From Rhodococcus sp. PAMC28707 (lineage in GTDB: Bacteria; Actinomycetota; Actinomycetes; Mycobacteriales; Mycobacteriaceae), in the NCBI RefSeq assembly GCF_004795915.1, contig NZ_CP039253.1:496001-560000 (forward strand): a stretch of DNA of 64,000 bases, written 5' to 3'. The notes under the pieces are model-generated. The model did not search any database, was not told the DNA's origin, and worked only from the letters and a program-made list of their open reading frames with translations. Below, in pieces: positions 19,673 to 28,914 of this stretch (position 1 is its first letter; every line of letters starts with the position of its first letter). A program made the position numbers and the translations under genes.

Positions 19673-20290
19673 TCACCCTTCCAAAGGTTCTTCGATACGG
19701 GCCGGAAGCGTCGCAGGTTTCCATGAAGGCCTTGACTTTTCGTACTCGGAGATAGCCTCTACCTGGCGTAATGTCAGTCCGATGTCATCCAGACCTTCCA
19801 GCAGACGCCATCGCGTGTAGTCGTCAATGGCAAAGCGCACCACCAAGGTTCCGGCCGTTATGGTCTTCGATTCGAGATCGACAAGAATTTCCAGACCGGG
19901 CTGTTCCTCGAGAACTTTCCAGATCAATTCCACGTCGCTCTGCTCGACTTCTGCCGCGAGAAGCCCAGCCTTTCCAGCGTTCCCACGAAAGATGTCGGCG
20001 AAACGAGATGCGATGACGACCCGAAATCCGAAGTCCGATAGCGCCCACACTGCATGCTCGCGGGAAGATCCAGTTCCGAAGTCGGGGCCGGCAACGAGGA
20101 CCGAACCTCGGTCGTAAGGGCTCACATTGAGAATGAATTCCGGGTCGTTACGCCATGCAGCGAAGAGTCCGTCTTCGAAACCGGTGCGCGTCACCCGCTT
20201 CAGGTACTCCGCTGGAATGATCTGGTCGGTGTCGACGTTCGAACGGCGCAGAGGCACGCCGATTCCTTGGTGGCGGATAAAGGCTTCCAT
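19673..20290 (-). CDS. leuD: 3-isopropylmalate dehydratase small subunit
   Basis: Small subunit of isopropylmalate isomerase, the second step of leucine synthesis, acting with LeuC. The 205-residue protein has [21 protein letters not shown] and the swivel-domain loop [17 protein letters not shown], whose arginine contacts substrate. The length is normal. It lies 50 bases downstream of leuC on the same strand and is surely co-transcribed with it. Its C-terminal end is followed by about 150 bases before hupB, with no strong hairpin seen. Confidence 0.97.
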   Translation of the reverse strand: MEAFIRHQGIGVPLRRSNVDTDQIIPAEYLKRVTRTGFEDGLFAAWRNDPEFILNVSPYDRGSVLVAGPDFGTGSSREHAVWALSDFGFRVVIASRFADIFRGNAGKAGLLAAEVEQSDVELIWKVLEEQPGLEILVDLESKTITAGTLVVRFAIDDYTRWRLLEGLDDIGLTLRQVEAISEYEKSRPSWKPATLPARIEEPLEG

Positions 20291-20340
20291 CGAAAAATCT
20301 CCTACGTTTGACGAACGATCAGGCGGCTCGAGCGAAAGAA

Positions 20341-21765
20341 CTAATCAAGATCGGCCGGAGACGACAGCGTCCCTCGGACCGCGGTGGCAGCCGCGACCAA
20401 TGGCGAGACAAGGTGCGTACGGCTGCCTTTGCCTTGCCGACCCTCGAAATTTCGATTGGATGTCGACGCCGATCGCTCCCCTACAGCCAATTGATCGGGG
20501 TTCATTCCCAGGCACATCGAGCATCCCGCTTGGCGCCACTCGGCTCCTGCGGCAGTGAAGATGTCGCCGAGACCTTCCTTTTCGGCCTGGGCGCGCACCC
20601 GCATCGATCCGGGCACCACGAGCATGCGCACCCCCTTCGCCACCGTCCGCCCTTCCAGGACTCCCGCGACGGCACGCAGATCTTCGATTCGTCCGTTCGT
20701 GCACGAACCGACGAACACTGTGTCGATCGACACCTCCCGAAGTGGCGTCCCTGCTTCGAGACCCATGTACGCCAACGCCTTCTCGGCCGAGAGCTTTTCT
20801 CCCTCGTCGGTCATATCGGCCGGGTTCGGCACCCGATCTGCCAGTGGCGCACCCTGACCGGGGTTCGTACCCCACGTGACGAACGGAGTGAGACTGGAAG
20901 CATCGATGTGGACTTCGTTGTCGAAGACTGCGTCCGCGTCCGTTGCGAGTTCCTCCCACGCCGAAACAGCGGCGTCCCAGTCGCTTCCCTGCGGGGCATG
21001 CGGCCGGCCTTTGATGTACTCGTACGTGATCTCGTCGGGTGCGATCATCCCGGCACGCGCACCTGCCTCGATCGACATGTTGCAGATGGTCATTCGAGCT
21101 TCCATCGAAAGCTTTCGAATGGCTTCGCCGCGGTACTCGAGTATGTACCCCTGCCCGCCACCCGTCCCGATCTTGGCGATGACGGCCAGAATCAAATCCT
21201 TACTCGTCACCCCGGGCGCCAATTCACCGTCCACGGTTATCGCCATCGTCTTGAACGGCCTCAGCGACAGAGTCTGCGTGGCCATCACATGCTCGACCTC
21301 GCTGGTTCCGATTCCCATCGCGATCGCCCCGAATGCACCGTGGGTAGAGGTATGACTGTCTCCGCAGACAACTGTCATACCCGGCTGCGTCAGACCGAGT
21401 TGAGGTCCGATGATGTGCACGATTCCTTGATCGAGATCGCCCATGGGGTACAGGCGAACTCCGAATTCTTCACAGTTCCTACGAAGAGTGTCGACCTGGG
21501 TACGTGAGACGAGATCCGCGATCGGCGCAAAAATATCGGCCGTCGGGACGTTGTGATCCTCGGTTGCAATGGTGAGATCCGGTCGACGCAGCGGCCGATC
21601 GGCCAGGCGAAGACCGTCGAACGCTTGCGGACTCGTCACCTCGTGAACGAGGTGGAGATCGATGAAGATGAGATCGGGCTCCCGCGAGCCCCCTTCGCCG
21701 CCGCCTCGAACGACGACGTGCTGATCCCATACCTTCTCTGCCAGAGTGCGTGCTGTGCCGGCCAT
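20341..21765 (-). CDS. leuC: 3-isopropylmalate dehydratase large subunit
   Basis: Catalytic iron-sulfur subunit of isopropylmalate isomerase. Three cluster cysteines are visible, one in [14 protein letters not shown] and two in GCSMCLGMN. Other family blocks are [31 protein letters not shown] and [10 protein letters not shown] chose the ATG at 21765 ([18 protein letters not shown], 474 residues); GGTGG lies five bases upstream. A GTG four codons further out is possible. It diverges from an IclR-type regulator across 152 bases, and homologues of that regulator control leuCD in other actinobacteria. Confidence 0.97.
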   Translation of the reverse strand: MAGTARTLAEKVWDQHVVVRGGGEGGSREPDLIFIDLHLVHEVTSPQAFDGLRLADRPLRRPDLTIATEDHNVPTADIFAPIADLVSRTQVDTLRRNCEEFGVRLYPMGDLDQGIVHIIGPQLGLTQPGMTVVCGDSHTSTHGAFGAIAMGIGTSEVEHVMATQTLSLRPFKTMAITVDGELAPGVTSKDLILAVIAKIGTGGGQGYILEYRGEAIRKLSMEARMTICNMSIEAGARAGMIAPDEITYEYIKGRPHAPQGSDWDAAVSAWEELATDADAVFDNEVHIDASSLTPFVTWGTNPGQGAPLADRVPNPADMTDEGEKLSAEKALAYMGLEAGTPLREVSIDTVFVGSCTNGRIEDLRAVAGVLEGRTVAKGVRMLVVPGSMRVRAQAEKEGLGDIFTAAGAEWRQAGCSMCLGMNPDQLAVGERSASTSNRNFEGRQGKGSRTHLVSPLVAAATAVRGTLSSPADLD

Positions 21766-21917
21766 CAATGCCACCAACCTTTTCCTGATGTGTGTCGCGC
21801 CGGTGGACTACGGGCTGGCCCACGTCGCGCTATCGCACCGACATCACGTATCTCCCGCCGCGAGCGAGCACCTTCGACAGTGTGCATTCCCACGATGCGA
21901 GACGCTAGTATCGGTCT
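21766..21917. promoter_or_regulatory. leuC / IclR-regulator divergent control region with a candidate operator
   Basis: The 152-base gap between divergent leuC and the regulator should hold both promoters. TAGTAT at 21906-21911 is a good -10 for the regulator and lies six bases before its ATG at 21918, so that message may be leaderless. An inverted repeat, GCAT-7-ATGC (21884-21898), overlaps where its -35 should be and is a candidate site for the IclR protein. The operator call is by eye and weak. Confidence 0.35.
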
Positions 21918-22619
21918 ATGAGACAGCATAGCGGCATCGGCGTTCTGGACAAAGCAATGGGGGTTCTCCATGCGGTTGCCGCGGAACCCTGCACGCTCAG
22001 TGATCTCTGCATAAGAACCGGACTCCCCCGCGCCACCGCACATCGCCTGGCCGTCGGTCTCGAAGTCCACAGGCTCCTCGCGCGTGACGCGCACGGGCTC
22101 TTCCGGCCCGGGCCGGGCCTGGCCGAACTTGCGGCCACTGCCACCGATGCATTGCTCGACGCAGCAGCATCCGTCCTTCCGCGGTTGCGCGAGATCACGG
22201 GCGAAAGCGTGCAAATCTACCGGCGCGAGGGCACCGTACGGGTTTGCGTCGCCTCGATGGAACCGCCGACAGGTCTGCGCGATACGGTTCTCGTCGGTGC
22301 CCGCCTTCCCATGTCAGCAGGCTCCGGCGCGAAAGTTCTACTCGCTTGGGCCGATCAACAGACCCAACGCACCGTTCTGCCGGATGCAGAATTCGGGGAA
22401 CGTGTGCTGATCGAAGTCCGCAGGCGGGGTTGGGCTCAGAGTGCCGGGGAACGTGAGCCAGGAGTCGCCAGCGTCGCAGCTCCGGTTCGAGATGCGGCAG
22501 GAAATGTCATCGCCGCTGTATCGGTCTCAGGACCCATCGACCGAATCGGCCGTCGACCCGGCGCGCGTTGGGCCGCAGATCTGCTCGCTGCTGCCGAGGC
22601 GATACACAAACGGCTCTGA
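21918..22619 (+). CDS. ndgR: IclR-family regulator of leucine biosynthesis (NdgR/LtbR-like)
   Basis: A 233-residue transcription factor. It has an N-terminal winged helix-turn-helix at about residues 8-65 (VLHAVAAEPCTLSDLCIRTGLPRATAHRLA) and a C-terminal IclR effector-binding domain (RLPMSAGSGAKVLLAWA; APVRDAAGNVIAAVSVSGP). In Corynebacterium (LtbR) and Streptomyces (NdgR) the gene divergent from leuCD represses or tunes leucine genes, and Rv2989 holds the same place in M. tuberculosis. The same role is inferred here. No ribosome-binding site precedes the ATG, which fits leaderless translation. Confidence 0.88.
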   Translation: MRQHSGIGVLDKAMGVLHAVAAEPCTLSDLCIRTGLPRATAHRLAVGLEVHRLLARDAHGLFRPGPGLAELAATATDALLDAAASVLPRLREITGESVQIYRREGTVRVCVASMEPPTGLRDTVLVGARLPMSAGSGAKVLLAWADQQTQRTVLPDAEFGERVLIEVRRRGWAQSAGEREPGVASVAAPVRDAAGNVIAAVSVSGPIDRIGRRPGARWAADLLAAAEAIHKRL

Positions 22620-22671
22620 CACGAACAGATTCGGAATCTACGATCCTCGATACCCCGTTCTCTGATAAGCA

Positions 22672-23175
22672 ATGAGCGTGGGAACCAATCAGCGCGCGCA
22701 GATAACAATGACCGACGTCGAAATCGCGACGTTCATCGAGAGAAGTCGAGTTGCGACTCTCGCCACCATCGGAGCCGATGGACAGCCTCACCTAGTAGCG
22801 ATGTGGTATGGCGTCATCGACGGCGAGGTGTGGTTCGAGACCAAGGCGAAGTCCCAGAAGGCCGTCAACATTCGTCGTGACTCACGGATCACGGTGCTCG
22901 TCGAGGACGGCAACACCTATGACACTCTCCGCGGCGTCTCCTTCGAAGGGACAGCGGAGATACTCGACGACCCTGAGTCGATCTCTGCAGTGGGCATAAG
23001 TGTGTGGGATCGCTACACCGGGCCCTATTCGGAACAGGTGCGTCCGATGGTGGAGCAGATGATGAACAAGCGGATTGCAGTCAGGGTCGTCGTCGACCGC
23101 ACACGCTCGTGGGATCACCGCAAGCTCGGCCTGCCCGCCATTCCACTGGGTGGATCCACGGCCGAACACGTATAG
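22672..23175 (+). CDS. PPOX-class split-barrel oxidoreductase, probably flavin- or F420-binding
   Basis: A 167-residue protein with the pyridoxamine-phosphate-oxidase-like split barrel: RVATLATIGADGQPHLVAMWYGV, EVWFETKAKSQKAVNIRRDSRITVLVEDG and SFEGTAEILDD. Actinobacterial members at this locus (Rv2991) belong to the flavin/deazaflavin oxidoreductases. F420 binding is plausible because fbiD is nearby, but the cofactor cannot be read from sequence. It lies 52 bases after the IclR gene on the same strand. Confidence 0.8.
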   Translation: MSVGTNQRAQITMTDVEIATFIERSRVATLATIGADGQPHLVAMWYGVIDGEVWFETKAKSQKAVNIRRDSRITVLVEDGNTYDTLRGVSFEGTAEILDDPESISAVGISVWDRYTGPYSEQVRPMVEQMMNKRIAVRVVVDRTRSWDHRKLGLPAIPLGGSTAEHV

Positions 23176-23259
23176 CGGGTGAGAGCGGAGACAGAGGCGG
23201 CAATCTCCGCTCTCATTCTGCGGTACCTTTTTCTCGTCACCGACGTGCAAGGAGCGATC

Positions 23260-23427
23260 ATGACAGAACCCAGCAAAGAAGACACGAAGAAGAAGTTTCG
23301 CGAGGCCCTGGAAAAGAAGAATCACAAGTCGGCTACCGCGGTCGAGCACAAGGATGGCGGACCGAAGGTGAACAACGCCCACGGCCCCGCCGATCATCAG
23401 CGGATGTTCCGACGCAAGAGCGTCTAG
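23260..23427 (+). CDS. Small DUF5302-type protein
   Basis: A 55-residue, very hydrophilic, lysine-rich protein beginning MTEPSKEDTKKKFREAL and ending DHQRMFRRKSV. It resembles DUF5302, a small family widespread in actinobacteria with no known function. The start is well set by AAGGAG just upstream of the ATG at 23260. It has no membrane segment or cysteine. A strong terminator follows 33 bases after the stop. Confidence 0.75.
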   Translation: MTEPSKEDTKKKFREALEKKNHKSATAVEHKDGGPKVNNAHGPADHQRMFRRKSV

Positions 23428-23460
23428 GTTCGCAAACGTAGACCCGCTTGCACAGAACGA

Positions 23461-23497
23461 AAACACCCTCTCACCGAACCGGTGAGAGGGTGTTTTG
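23461..23497. terminator. Strong bidirectional intrinsic terminator
   Basis: AAAACACCCTCTCACCG pairs perfectly with CGGTGAGAGGGTGTTTT around an AAC loop (17 base pairs). The arms end in A- and T-runs, so it can act for the small plus-strand gene and for the minus-strand tRNA-Glu transcript that ends at 23506. Confidence 0.85.
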
Positions 23498-23505
23498 TTC
23501 GTTGT

Positions 23506-23578
23506 AGCCCCGACGGGATTCGAACCCGCGCTACCGCCTTGAGAGGGCGGCGTCCTAGGCCGCTAGACGACGGGGCCA
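23506..23578 (-). tRNA. tRNA-Glu (anticodon CTC)
   Basis: A 73-base cloverleaf on the minus strand: acceptor GGCCCCG/CGGGGCT, D arm GTCT...GGAC, anticodon stem CCGCC/GGCGG with loop CTCTCAA (anticodon CTC), and T arm GCGGG-TTCGAAT-CCCGT. G1-T72 and G49-T65 are wobble pairs. CCA is not encoded. It sits next to tRNA-Gln and near gltX, as in M. tuberculosis. Confidence 0.96.
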
Positions 23579-23701
23579 GGAACTTCATCGATTGCAACCA
23601 CACTTCGGTTGCAATCACATTCAACTGTGTACAACCAGATGAAAGCTTAGCCAGCTTAACCGGCTGACGTTCGGCAACAAAATTCACCACCGAAACGCTT
23701 G

Positions 23702-23773
23702 CTGGGGTACCAGGACTCGAACCTAGAATGGCGGTACCAGAAACCGCTGTGTTGCCAATTACACCATACCCCA
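23702..23773 (-). tRNA. tRNA-Gln (anticodon CTG)
   Basis: A 72-base cloverleaf on the minus strand with acceptor TGGGGTA/TACCCCA, anticodon stem GCGGT/ACCGC and loop TTCTGGT (anticodon CTG). The T loop is TTCGAGT and the discriminator is G. CCA is not encoded. With gltX and gatABC in the same window, this tRNA is probably charged by the transamidation route. Confidence 0.96.
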
Positions 23774-23968
23774 ATGACCTTCGACGACATCCACACAACC
23801 AACATGTGCACTGCGTTCTGGGCCGGAATAGAGACTATCAAAGGACACCCGGGTTTCTCCAAATCGGCTGGTCAGAGTCTCGAACTACGCGCCGGAGCGA
23901 CCTCTGGACCCGCGGGGACGACCTCGAAGGTCCTAGCGGACACTCGATCTTGTGATCAGCGACGGTAG

Positions 23969-25510
23969 ATGCGAGTGAAAGTTGTCGTAGTGCCGACGGG
24001 CACCGTTCATCACCTCTTCCCCACCGACGACGACGGACACCTGTCCGGGCAGCGAGAAGAATGCACCGACCTCGCTGCGTCCGTGCACCGAATCGAAACC
24101 GCTGATCGTCCCAGATGGATCTGGGAGTCCACTGCGCGCACCTATGGCCCGCTGCTGGAGGCAGGGGTACGCGTCGACCGCTGTCACGACCTTTCCCTCG
24201 TGGAAGGAATCCTCGCCGTCCGCCGCGGTGAGGTCCCCCCACCCACGACCGCGCCCGAAGACGACCGACCGGGGTTGTTCGACGCATACGCTTATCCGAG
24301 CTCCGAATCGATCCTCGACTTGCATCGTCGGCACGTAGCAGAAAGTGTGACATCGACCGGCCTGCGACTCTTGTTCGCTGCAGAATCCGCGGGGGCACTC
24401 GCCGCGGCGGAGATGAGTCACGCCGGTTTGCCATTCTCTGCCGACGCACACGATCGATACCTCGAGAAGATGCTCGGCCGACGCCCTCGCGACGGAGACT
24501 TGCCGCCCTCGATCATCGAGCTCGAATCCGAGATCAGCGCGGTGTTCGGGCGCAGAGTCAATCCGAGTTCACACCTGGAGGTAATCGCCGCTTTCGCCCG
24601 GGAAGACATCGAACTGACCTCGACGCGTGCTCACATTCTCAGCGCCGTCGATCACCCGGCAGTTCCGCTGTTGCTTCGCCACCGGGATCTGTCGAAGTTG
24701 TTCAGTACCAACGGATGGGCATGGTCGAAGGCATGGGTTCGGCAGGACCGATTTCGCCCCGTCTATGTACCCGGTGCGGTGGTGTCCGGTCGATGGGCCA
24801 GTCGCGGGGGTGGCGGACTTCAAATTCCGAAACCCCTGCGCACCAGCGTGATAGCGGAGCCCGACCACGATTTCGTTATCGCCGACGCTGGACAACTGGA
24901 GCCACGGATTTTGGCTGCGATGTCGGCCGATCCCGCAATGACCGAGGCTGCCGGTACCGAAGATCTGTACGCCCCCGTCGCACAGGCGGCCTTCGGCGGC
25001 GACCGAAACAAAGCGAAAGTTGCCATCCTCGGAGTCTTGTACGGCGCCACCTCAGGCGAGTCGCGGTCCCTTCTGGCCTTGCTACGCCGCAGGTTCCCCG
25101 AGGCCGTCGAGTACGTCGAGCGGGCCGCTCGGAGCGGTGAACGCGGGGAGGTCGTCCATTCATGGCTCGGGCGCGCGTGTCCGCAACCGTCGGCCGAGTG
25201 GTGGGCGCACGGCGATGCACATGCGCGCGGGCGATTCACCAGAAACTTTCTCGTGCAGGCAACCGCTTCGGAATGGGCAGTATGCCTGTTGGCCGAGTTA
25301 CGAAAGAGGCTGGCAGCCGAACCAGGGTCCGGCGAACTCGTCTTCTTTCAACACGACGAGGTAGTCGTGCACAGTCGCGACTGCGTCACAGCTCGCCGAC
25401 ACATCGAAGATGCAGCGCTCAGCGCCACACGGCTTCTCTTCGGCGACACCGCAGTTCGATTTCCGATGGATGTCGCGGTCAGATCTAGCTACGCCGATCC
25501 GGAGGATTGA
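23969..25510 (+). CDS. Family-A DNA polymerase-like protein (bifunctional 3'-5' exonuclease/polymerase annotation type)
   Basis: A 513-residue protein whose C-terminal half carries the Pol I polymerase motifs in order: motif A, DAGQLEPRILA, with Asp306; motif B, RNKAKVAILGVLYGA, with Arg346, Lys350 and Tyr358; RNFLVQATASEW; and motif C, QHDEVVVHS, with Asp463-Glu464. The N-terminal 230 residues correspond to the 3'-5' exonuclease region, but I do not see its DEDD acidic motifs, so proofreading is probably lost. Motif A departs from the usual DYSQIELR. It is not the main Pol I, which is about 900 residues. It follows two tRNA genes and its 3' end overlaps yihY by 22 bases. Confidence 0.82.
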   Translation: MRVKVVVVPTGTVHHLFPTDDDGHLSGQREECTDLAASVHRIETADRPRWIWESTARTYGPLLEAGVRVDRCHDLSLVEGILAVRRGEVPPPTTAPEDDRPGLFDAYAYPSSESILDLHRRHVAESVTSTGLRLLFAAESAGALAAAEMSHAGLPFSADAHDRYLEKMLGRRPRDGDLPPSIIELESEISAVFGRRVNPSSHLEVIAAFAREDIELTSTRAHILSAVDHPAVPLLLRHRDLSKLFSTNGWAWSKAWVRQDRFRPVYVPGAVVSGRWASRGGGGLQIPKPLRTSVIAEPDHDFVIADAGQLEPRILAAMSADPAMTEAAGTEDLYAPVAQAAFGGDRNKAKVAILGVLYGATSGESRSLLALLRRRFPEAVEYVERAARSGERGEVVHSWLGRACPQPSAEWWAHGDAHARGRFTRNFLVQATASEWAVCLLAELRKRLAAEPGSGELVFFQHDEVVVHSRDCVTARRHIEDAALSATRLLFGDTAVRFPMDVAVRSSYADPED

Positions 25511-26481
25511 GATTCTTCCTCGGATCCATGACCGTCGAAGGTCACCTCGATCTCCTCGAACCCCTTGCTGCGTTGTGCTTCCGCTTGCCCGGTATAGGTG
25601 AGACGGTCGCCCTCGGTAAGGATAACATCGTCGGTGAACGGCGTCAGAAGTGAACGGGGATAGAGCTTTTCCACCCTAACCACATCGATCTCGACGGCGA
25701 AGACGATGAGGACCGAAGCGATGTACATGAACGCCAGAAGTCCGATCACTACCGCGAATACCCCATTGGTGATCGACGCTCGGCCCACGACATATCTGAT
25801 GTACACACCGCCGAATGTCTGCAGAATCTGCCAGAGAACCCCAGCCACGATCGCCCCCGGAAGCACGTTCGAGATCGACAAGTCGCGGGCCGTCGCCAGC
25901 CGGAAAGCGACGGTGAAGACGATGATGTTGAGAAGAATGGACGCAATCAGCACCACACTGCCGTTGATGCTGCCGAAGACACCGGCAGAACTGGCAACGT
26001 TGACGGCAGTGATAGCCAGGACGGCGACCCCGACCGTGCTGAGTAGCGCAAGCCCGCGTACTCGTGAACGAATCGGGTTCGGGCGAAGGTTCTTCGGTAC
26101 TGCCCACGCAACATTCATCGCATTCTGAACGGCTACCGCGACCCCGAGCCCGCCGTAGAGCGAACCCAGGACACCGATGATCAGACCGAGAGTTCCGCCA
26201 CCGATCTTGTCCGGTTCGCCGACCTCGTCACCGATGATGGGAATCTGACTCAGTGCCGAATCCAAGATCTGTTGCTGCAGCTGCGGGTTACCGGCCAACA
26301 CGATTCCTAGGATCGTCGATCCGAGCAACAGCAACGGAAAGAGCGACAGAAATGCGTAGTAGGCGATCAGAGCAGCGAGATAGCCGCCCTGATCGTCCAC
26401 GAACTTGTAGATCACCGCCAGCGGGAAGCCGAGGACCGGGTGGCGACGCTGAACTCGGTCCACCCGTGCGGCGACAGACAC
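25489..26481 (-). CDS. YihY/BrkB-family inner membrane protein
   Basis: A 330-residue membrane protein with about six transmembrane segments. The N-terminal GYLAALIAYYAFLSLFPLLLL is typical of YihY (formerly called RNase BN in error), and VAVAVQNAMNVAWAVPKNLR follows. The C-terminal 60 residues are hydrophilic and acidic. The function is unknown, with an envelope role suggested for relatives. It lies 16 bases downstream of gltX on the same strand and may share its transcript. Its last 22 bases overlap the convergent polymerase-like gene. Confidence 0.88.
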   Translation of the reverse strand: MSVAARVDRVQRRHPVLGFPLAVIYKFVDDQGGYLAALIAYYAFLSLFPLLLLGSTILGIVLAGNPQLQQQILDSALSQIPIIGDEVGEPDKIGGGTLGLIIGVLGSLYGGLGVAVAVQNAMNVAWAVPKNLRPNPIRSRVRGLALLSTVGVAVLAITAVNVASSAGVFGSINGSVVLIASILLNIIVFTVAFRLATARDLSISNVLPGAIVAGVLWQILQTFGGVYIRYVVGRASITNGVFAVVIGLLAFMYIASVLIVFAVEIDVVRVEKLYPRSLLTPFTDDVILTEGDRLTYTGQAEAQRSKGFEEIEVTFDGHGSEEESQSSGSA

Positions 26482-26497
26482 CTGGTTACCGCGCCGA

Positions 26498-27970
26498 TCA
26501 GCCGATGGAGGCGCGCGCAGCGCCGAGTCGCGCGAGCGTCTTCTCGCGCCCGAGGAGTTCCATCGACTCGTACAGTGGCGGAGAGATGTGTGATCCGGTC
26601 ACCGCGACGCGGACCGGTGCAAAAGCCTTGCGCGGCTTGAGTTCCAAGCCGTCGATCAGTGCCGCTTTGAGCGTCGCCTCCAGATCTGCTGTGCGCCAGG
26701 AAGACAACTCTGTCAATGCTGTGATCGTCGCGTCGAGAACGGGTCCGGCATCGGCAGTCAGATTCTTCGCCGCTGCCGCTGGGTCTATTCCGAAGTCGCT
26801 GTCGGCGACGTAGAGGAACTTCAGCAGTCCCCAGGCGTCCGACAACACCACGATGCGTGTCTGCACGAGATCGGCGGCCACGGCAAACTGCTCCTCGTCG
26901 ACCTGCTCGGGCAAATGTCCCTGCTCGGTCAGGAACGTACGCAGTCGCGCTGCGAAATCCGCAGGCTCGAGCAGCCGAATGTGCTCGGCATTGATGGCAT
27001 CGGCCTTCTTCTGGTCGAATCGAGCCGGGTTGGAGTTCACGGTGGAGATGTCGAACGCCGCCACCATCTCGTCGAGCGAGAAGACGTCATGGTCGTCGGA
27101 AATGCCCCAGCCGAGAAGCGCCAAATAGTTCAGCAGTCCCTCGGGCACGAATCCGCGGTCACGGTGGATGAAGAGATTGGATTCGGGATCGCGCTTGGAC
27201 AGCTTCTTGTTTCCCGCACCCATCACGAACGGCAGGTGGCCGAATTCTGGTGTGCTGTCCGCGACACCGATCCGGATGAGCGCCTCGTACAACGCCAACT
27301 GACGCGGGGTCGAGGACAGCAGGTCCTCTCCGCGAAGCACGTGCGTGATCTTCATCAGCGCGTCGTCCACCGGATTCACCAACGTGTACAACGGAATCCC
27401 GTTACCTCGGGTGAGAGCAAAGTCCGGCACCGTGCCGGCTTTGAAAGTCGTCTCCCCACGGACGAGGTCCGTCCACGACAGATCGTGATCGGGCATACGC
27501 AACCGAACGACGGGGCTGCGGCCTTCGTCGCGAAACTTCTGTCGCTGCTCGTCGGTCAGATCCCGATCGAAGTTGTCATAACCCAACTTGGGGTCCCGCC
27601 CGGCGGCCTTGTGGCGGGTCTCGACCTCCTCGGGGGTCGAAAAGGAGTGGTACGCCTCCCCCGCTTCGAGCAGCTGTCGGACTACATCGAGATGTTGATC
27701 ACGCCGTAGCGACTGTCGATACGGTTCGTACGGCCCACCGACCTCCGGGCCCTCGTCCCAGGTGAGCCCGAGCCATCGCAGTGCGTCGAGGATCGCCGCA
27801 TACGAGTCTTCGGAATCACGTGCTGCATCGGTGTCCTCGATGCGAAAGACGAAAGCACCACCATGATGGCGCGCGAACGCCCAGTTGAACAGTGCCGTGC
27901 GGATCAAGCCCACGTGCGGGGTGCCGGTCGGTGACGGACAGAATCGGACTCGTACTTCGTTGGAGGTCAT
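26498..27970 (-). CDS. gltX: Glutamyl-tRNA synthetase (probably non-discriminating)
   Basis: A class I synthetase of 490 residues. It has the HIGH-type motif [12 protein letters not shown] at residues 11-22, [10 protein letters not shown], and the KMSKS-type KKLSKRD near 255-261. It charges tRNA-Glu. Because the window also encodes GatCAB and tRNA-Gln, and because mycobacteria and relatives lack GlnRS, it probably also mischarges tRNA-Gln with glutamate. That is established for the group and inferred here. It lies 36 bases after the FAH-family gene, as Rv2993c and Rv2992c do. Confidence 0.97.
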   Translation of the reverse strand: MTSNEVRVRFCPSPTGTPHVGLIRTALFNWAFARHHGGAFVFRIEDTDAARDSEDSYAAILDALRWLGLTWDEGPEVGGPYEPYRQSLRRDQHLDVVRQLLEAGEAYHSFSTPEEVETRHKAAGRDPKLGYDNFDRDLTDEQRQKFRDEGRSPVVRLRMPDHDLSWTDLVRGETTFKAGTVPDFALTRGNGIPLYTLVNPVDDALMKITHVLRGEDLLSSTPRQLALYEALIRIGVADSTPEFGHLPFVMGAGNKKLSKRDPESNLFIHRDRGFVPEGLLNYLALLGWGISDDHDVFSLDEMVAAFDISTVNSNPARFDQKKADAINAEHIRLLEPADFAARLRTFLTEQGHLPEQVDEEQFAVAADLVQTRIVVLSDAWGLLKFLYVADSDFGIDPAAAAKNLTADAGPVLDATITALTELSSWRTADLEATLKAALIDGLELKPRKAFAPVRVAVTGSHISPPLYESMELLGREKTLARLGAARASIG

Positions 27971-28006
27971 AGCTCGCTCGCGTTCGAGGGGAAGGTGAAA
28001 GGATCG

Positions 28007-28780
28007 TCAGTTCTTGGCGGCGACGGGGTTGGTCAGCGTGCCGATGCCCTCGACGGTGACCGACACCGACTGGCCCGCAATGATCGGACCGACGCCCTCG
28101 GGGGTACCGGTGAGAATAACGTCGCCGGGCAGCAGGGTCATGACGGCCGAGACCCACTCGATGATCTCAGGGATGTCGTGCAGCAGCAACGACGTCCTAC
28201 TGCGTTGTTTCACCTCGCCGTCGACCTCGGTCGTGATTTCGAGGTCGGAGGCGTCGAGCGAGGTCTCGATCCAAGGCCCGAGCGGGCAGAACGTGTCGTG
28301 ACCCTTGGCCCTGGTCCATTGACCGTCGTGCCGTTGATGGTCGCGAGCAGATACGTCGTTCGCAACGGTATAACCCAGGACCACATCGAGAGCTTTGGCT
28401 GCAGGCACGTCCTTGCACGGACGCCCGATCACGATAGCCAGTTCGCCTTCGTAGTGAACCTCGTTCGAGGTCGCCGGCAACATGATGGGCGCTCCCGGCC
28501 CGACGATCGAGGTGTTCGGCTTGATGAAGATAACGGGATCCTTGGGAGCCTCCCCGCCCATCTCGGCTACATGTGCGGCGTAGTTCTTTCCGATCGCTAT
28601 GACTTTGCTGGCGAGGATCGGCGCGAGCAGACGAACGTCGGCCAGCGGCCACGAACGACCCGTGAAAGTCGGCGTGCCGAAGGGATGTTCGGCAATCTCC
28701 TTGGCGGTGCGTTCATCACCCTCTCCCTCGATACTCACGAATGCCACACCATCAGGACTTGCAATTCGACCCAGACGCAT
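28007..28780 (-). CDS. Fumarylacetoacetate-hydrolase-family protein
   Basis: A 257-residue protein of the FAH fold. Family members hydrolyse or decarboxylate oxo-acids such as acylpyruvates, or isomerise catechol-pathway intermediates. Visible blocks are VIAIGKNYAAHVAEMGG, PVIFIKPNTSIVGPG, the metal-binding VHYEGELAIVIGR, TVANDVSARDHQ and GDVILTGTPEGVGPI. The substrate cannot be told. It is the first gene of a probable operon with gltX and yihY. The MFS transporter gene diverges from it across about 134 bases. Confidence 0.9.
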   Translation of the reverse strand: MRLGRIASPDGVAFVSIEGEGDERTAKEIAEHPFGTPTFTGRSWPLADVRLLAPILASKVIAIGKNYAAHVAEMGGEAPKDPVIFIKPNTSIVGPGAPIMLPATSNEVHYEGELAIVIGRPCKDVPAAKALDVVLGYTVANDVSARDHQRHDGQWTRAKGHDTFCPLGPWIETSLDASDLEITTEVDGEVKQRSRTSLLLHDIPEIIEWVSAVMTLLPGDVILTGTPEGVGPIIAGQSVSVTVEGIGTLTNPVAAKN

Positions 28781-28914
28781 GTCGAAAGTCTATCGACCTT
28801 CTATTTCGCGGCGTCCATGCCGTCCGATGCAGCGCGCGCTACGGGTGTAACGTCGCTTCTGGATTTCAGATACCAAGATCTGGAGTCCATATAGTGGGAA
28901 CCAGGAATGAGGCC

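Noticed and set aside
23502-23968. A tRNA-linked integration site or mobile element beside the two tRNA genes
   Set aside because: No integrase, transposase or repeated tRNA 3' end was seen. The tRNAs and gltX are in the order known for M. tuberculosis.
28741-28914. N-terminal extension of the MFS protein
   Set aside because: The added 58 residues are antisense to the start of the FAH gene and its promoter and do not look like protein. Membrane topology is complete from the ATG at 28915.
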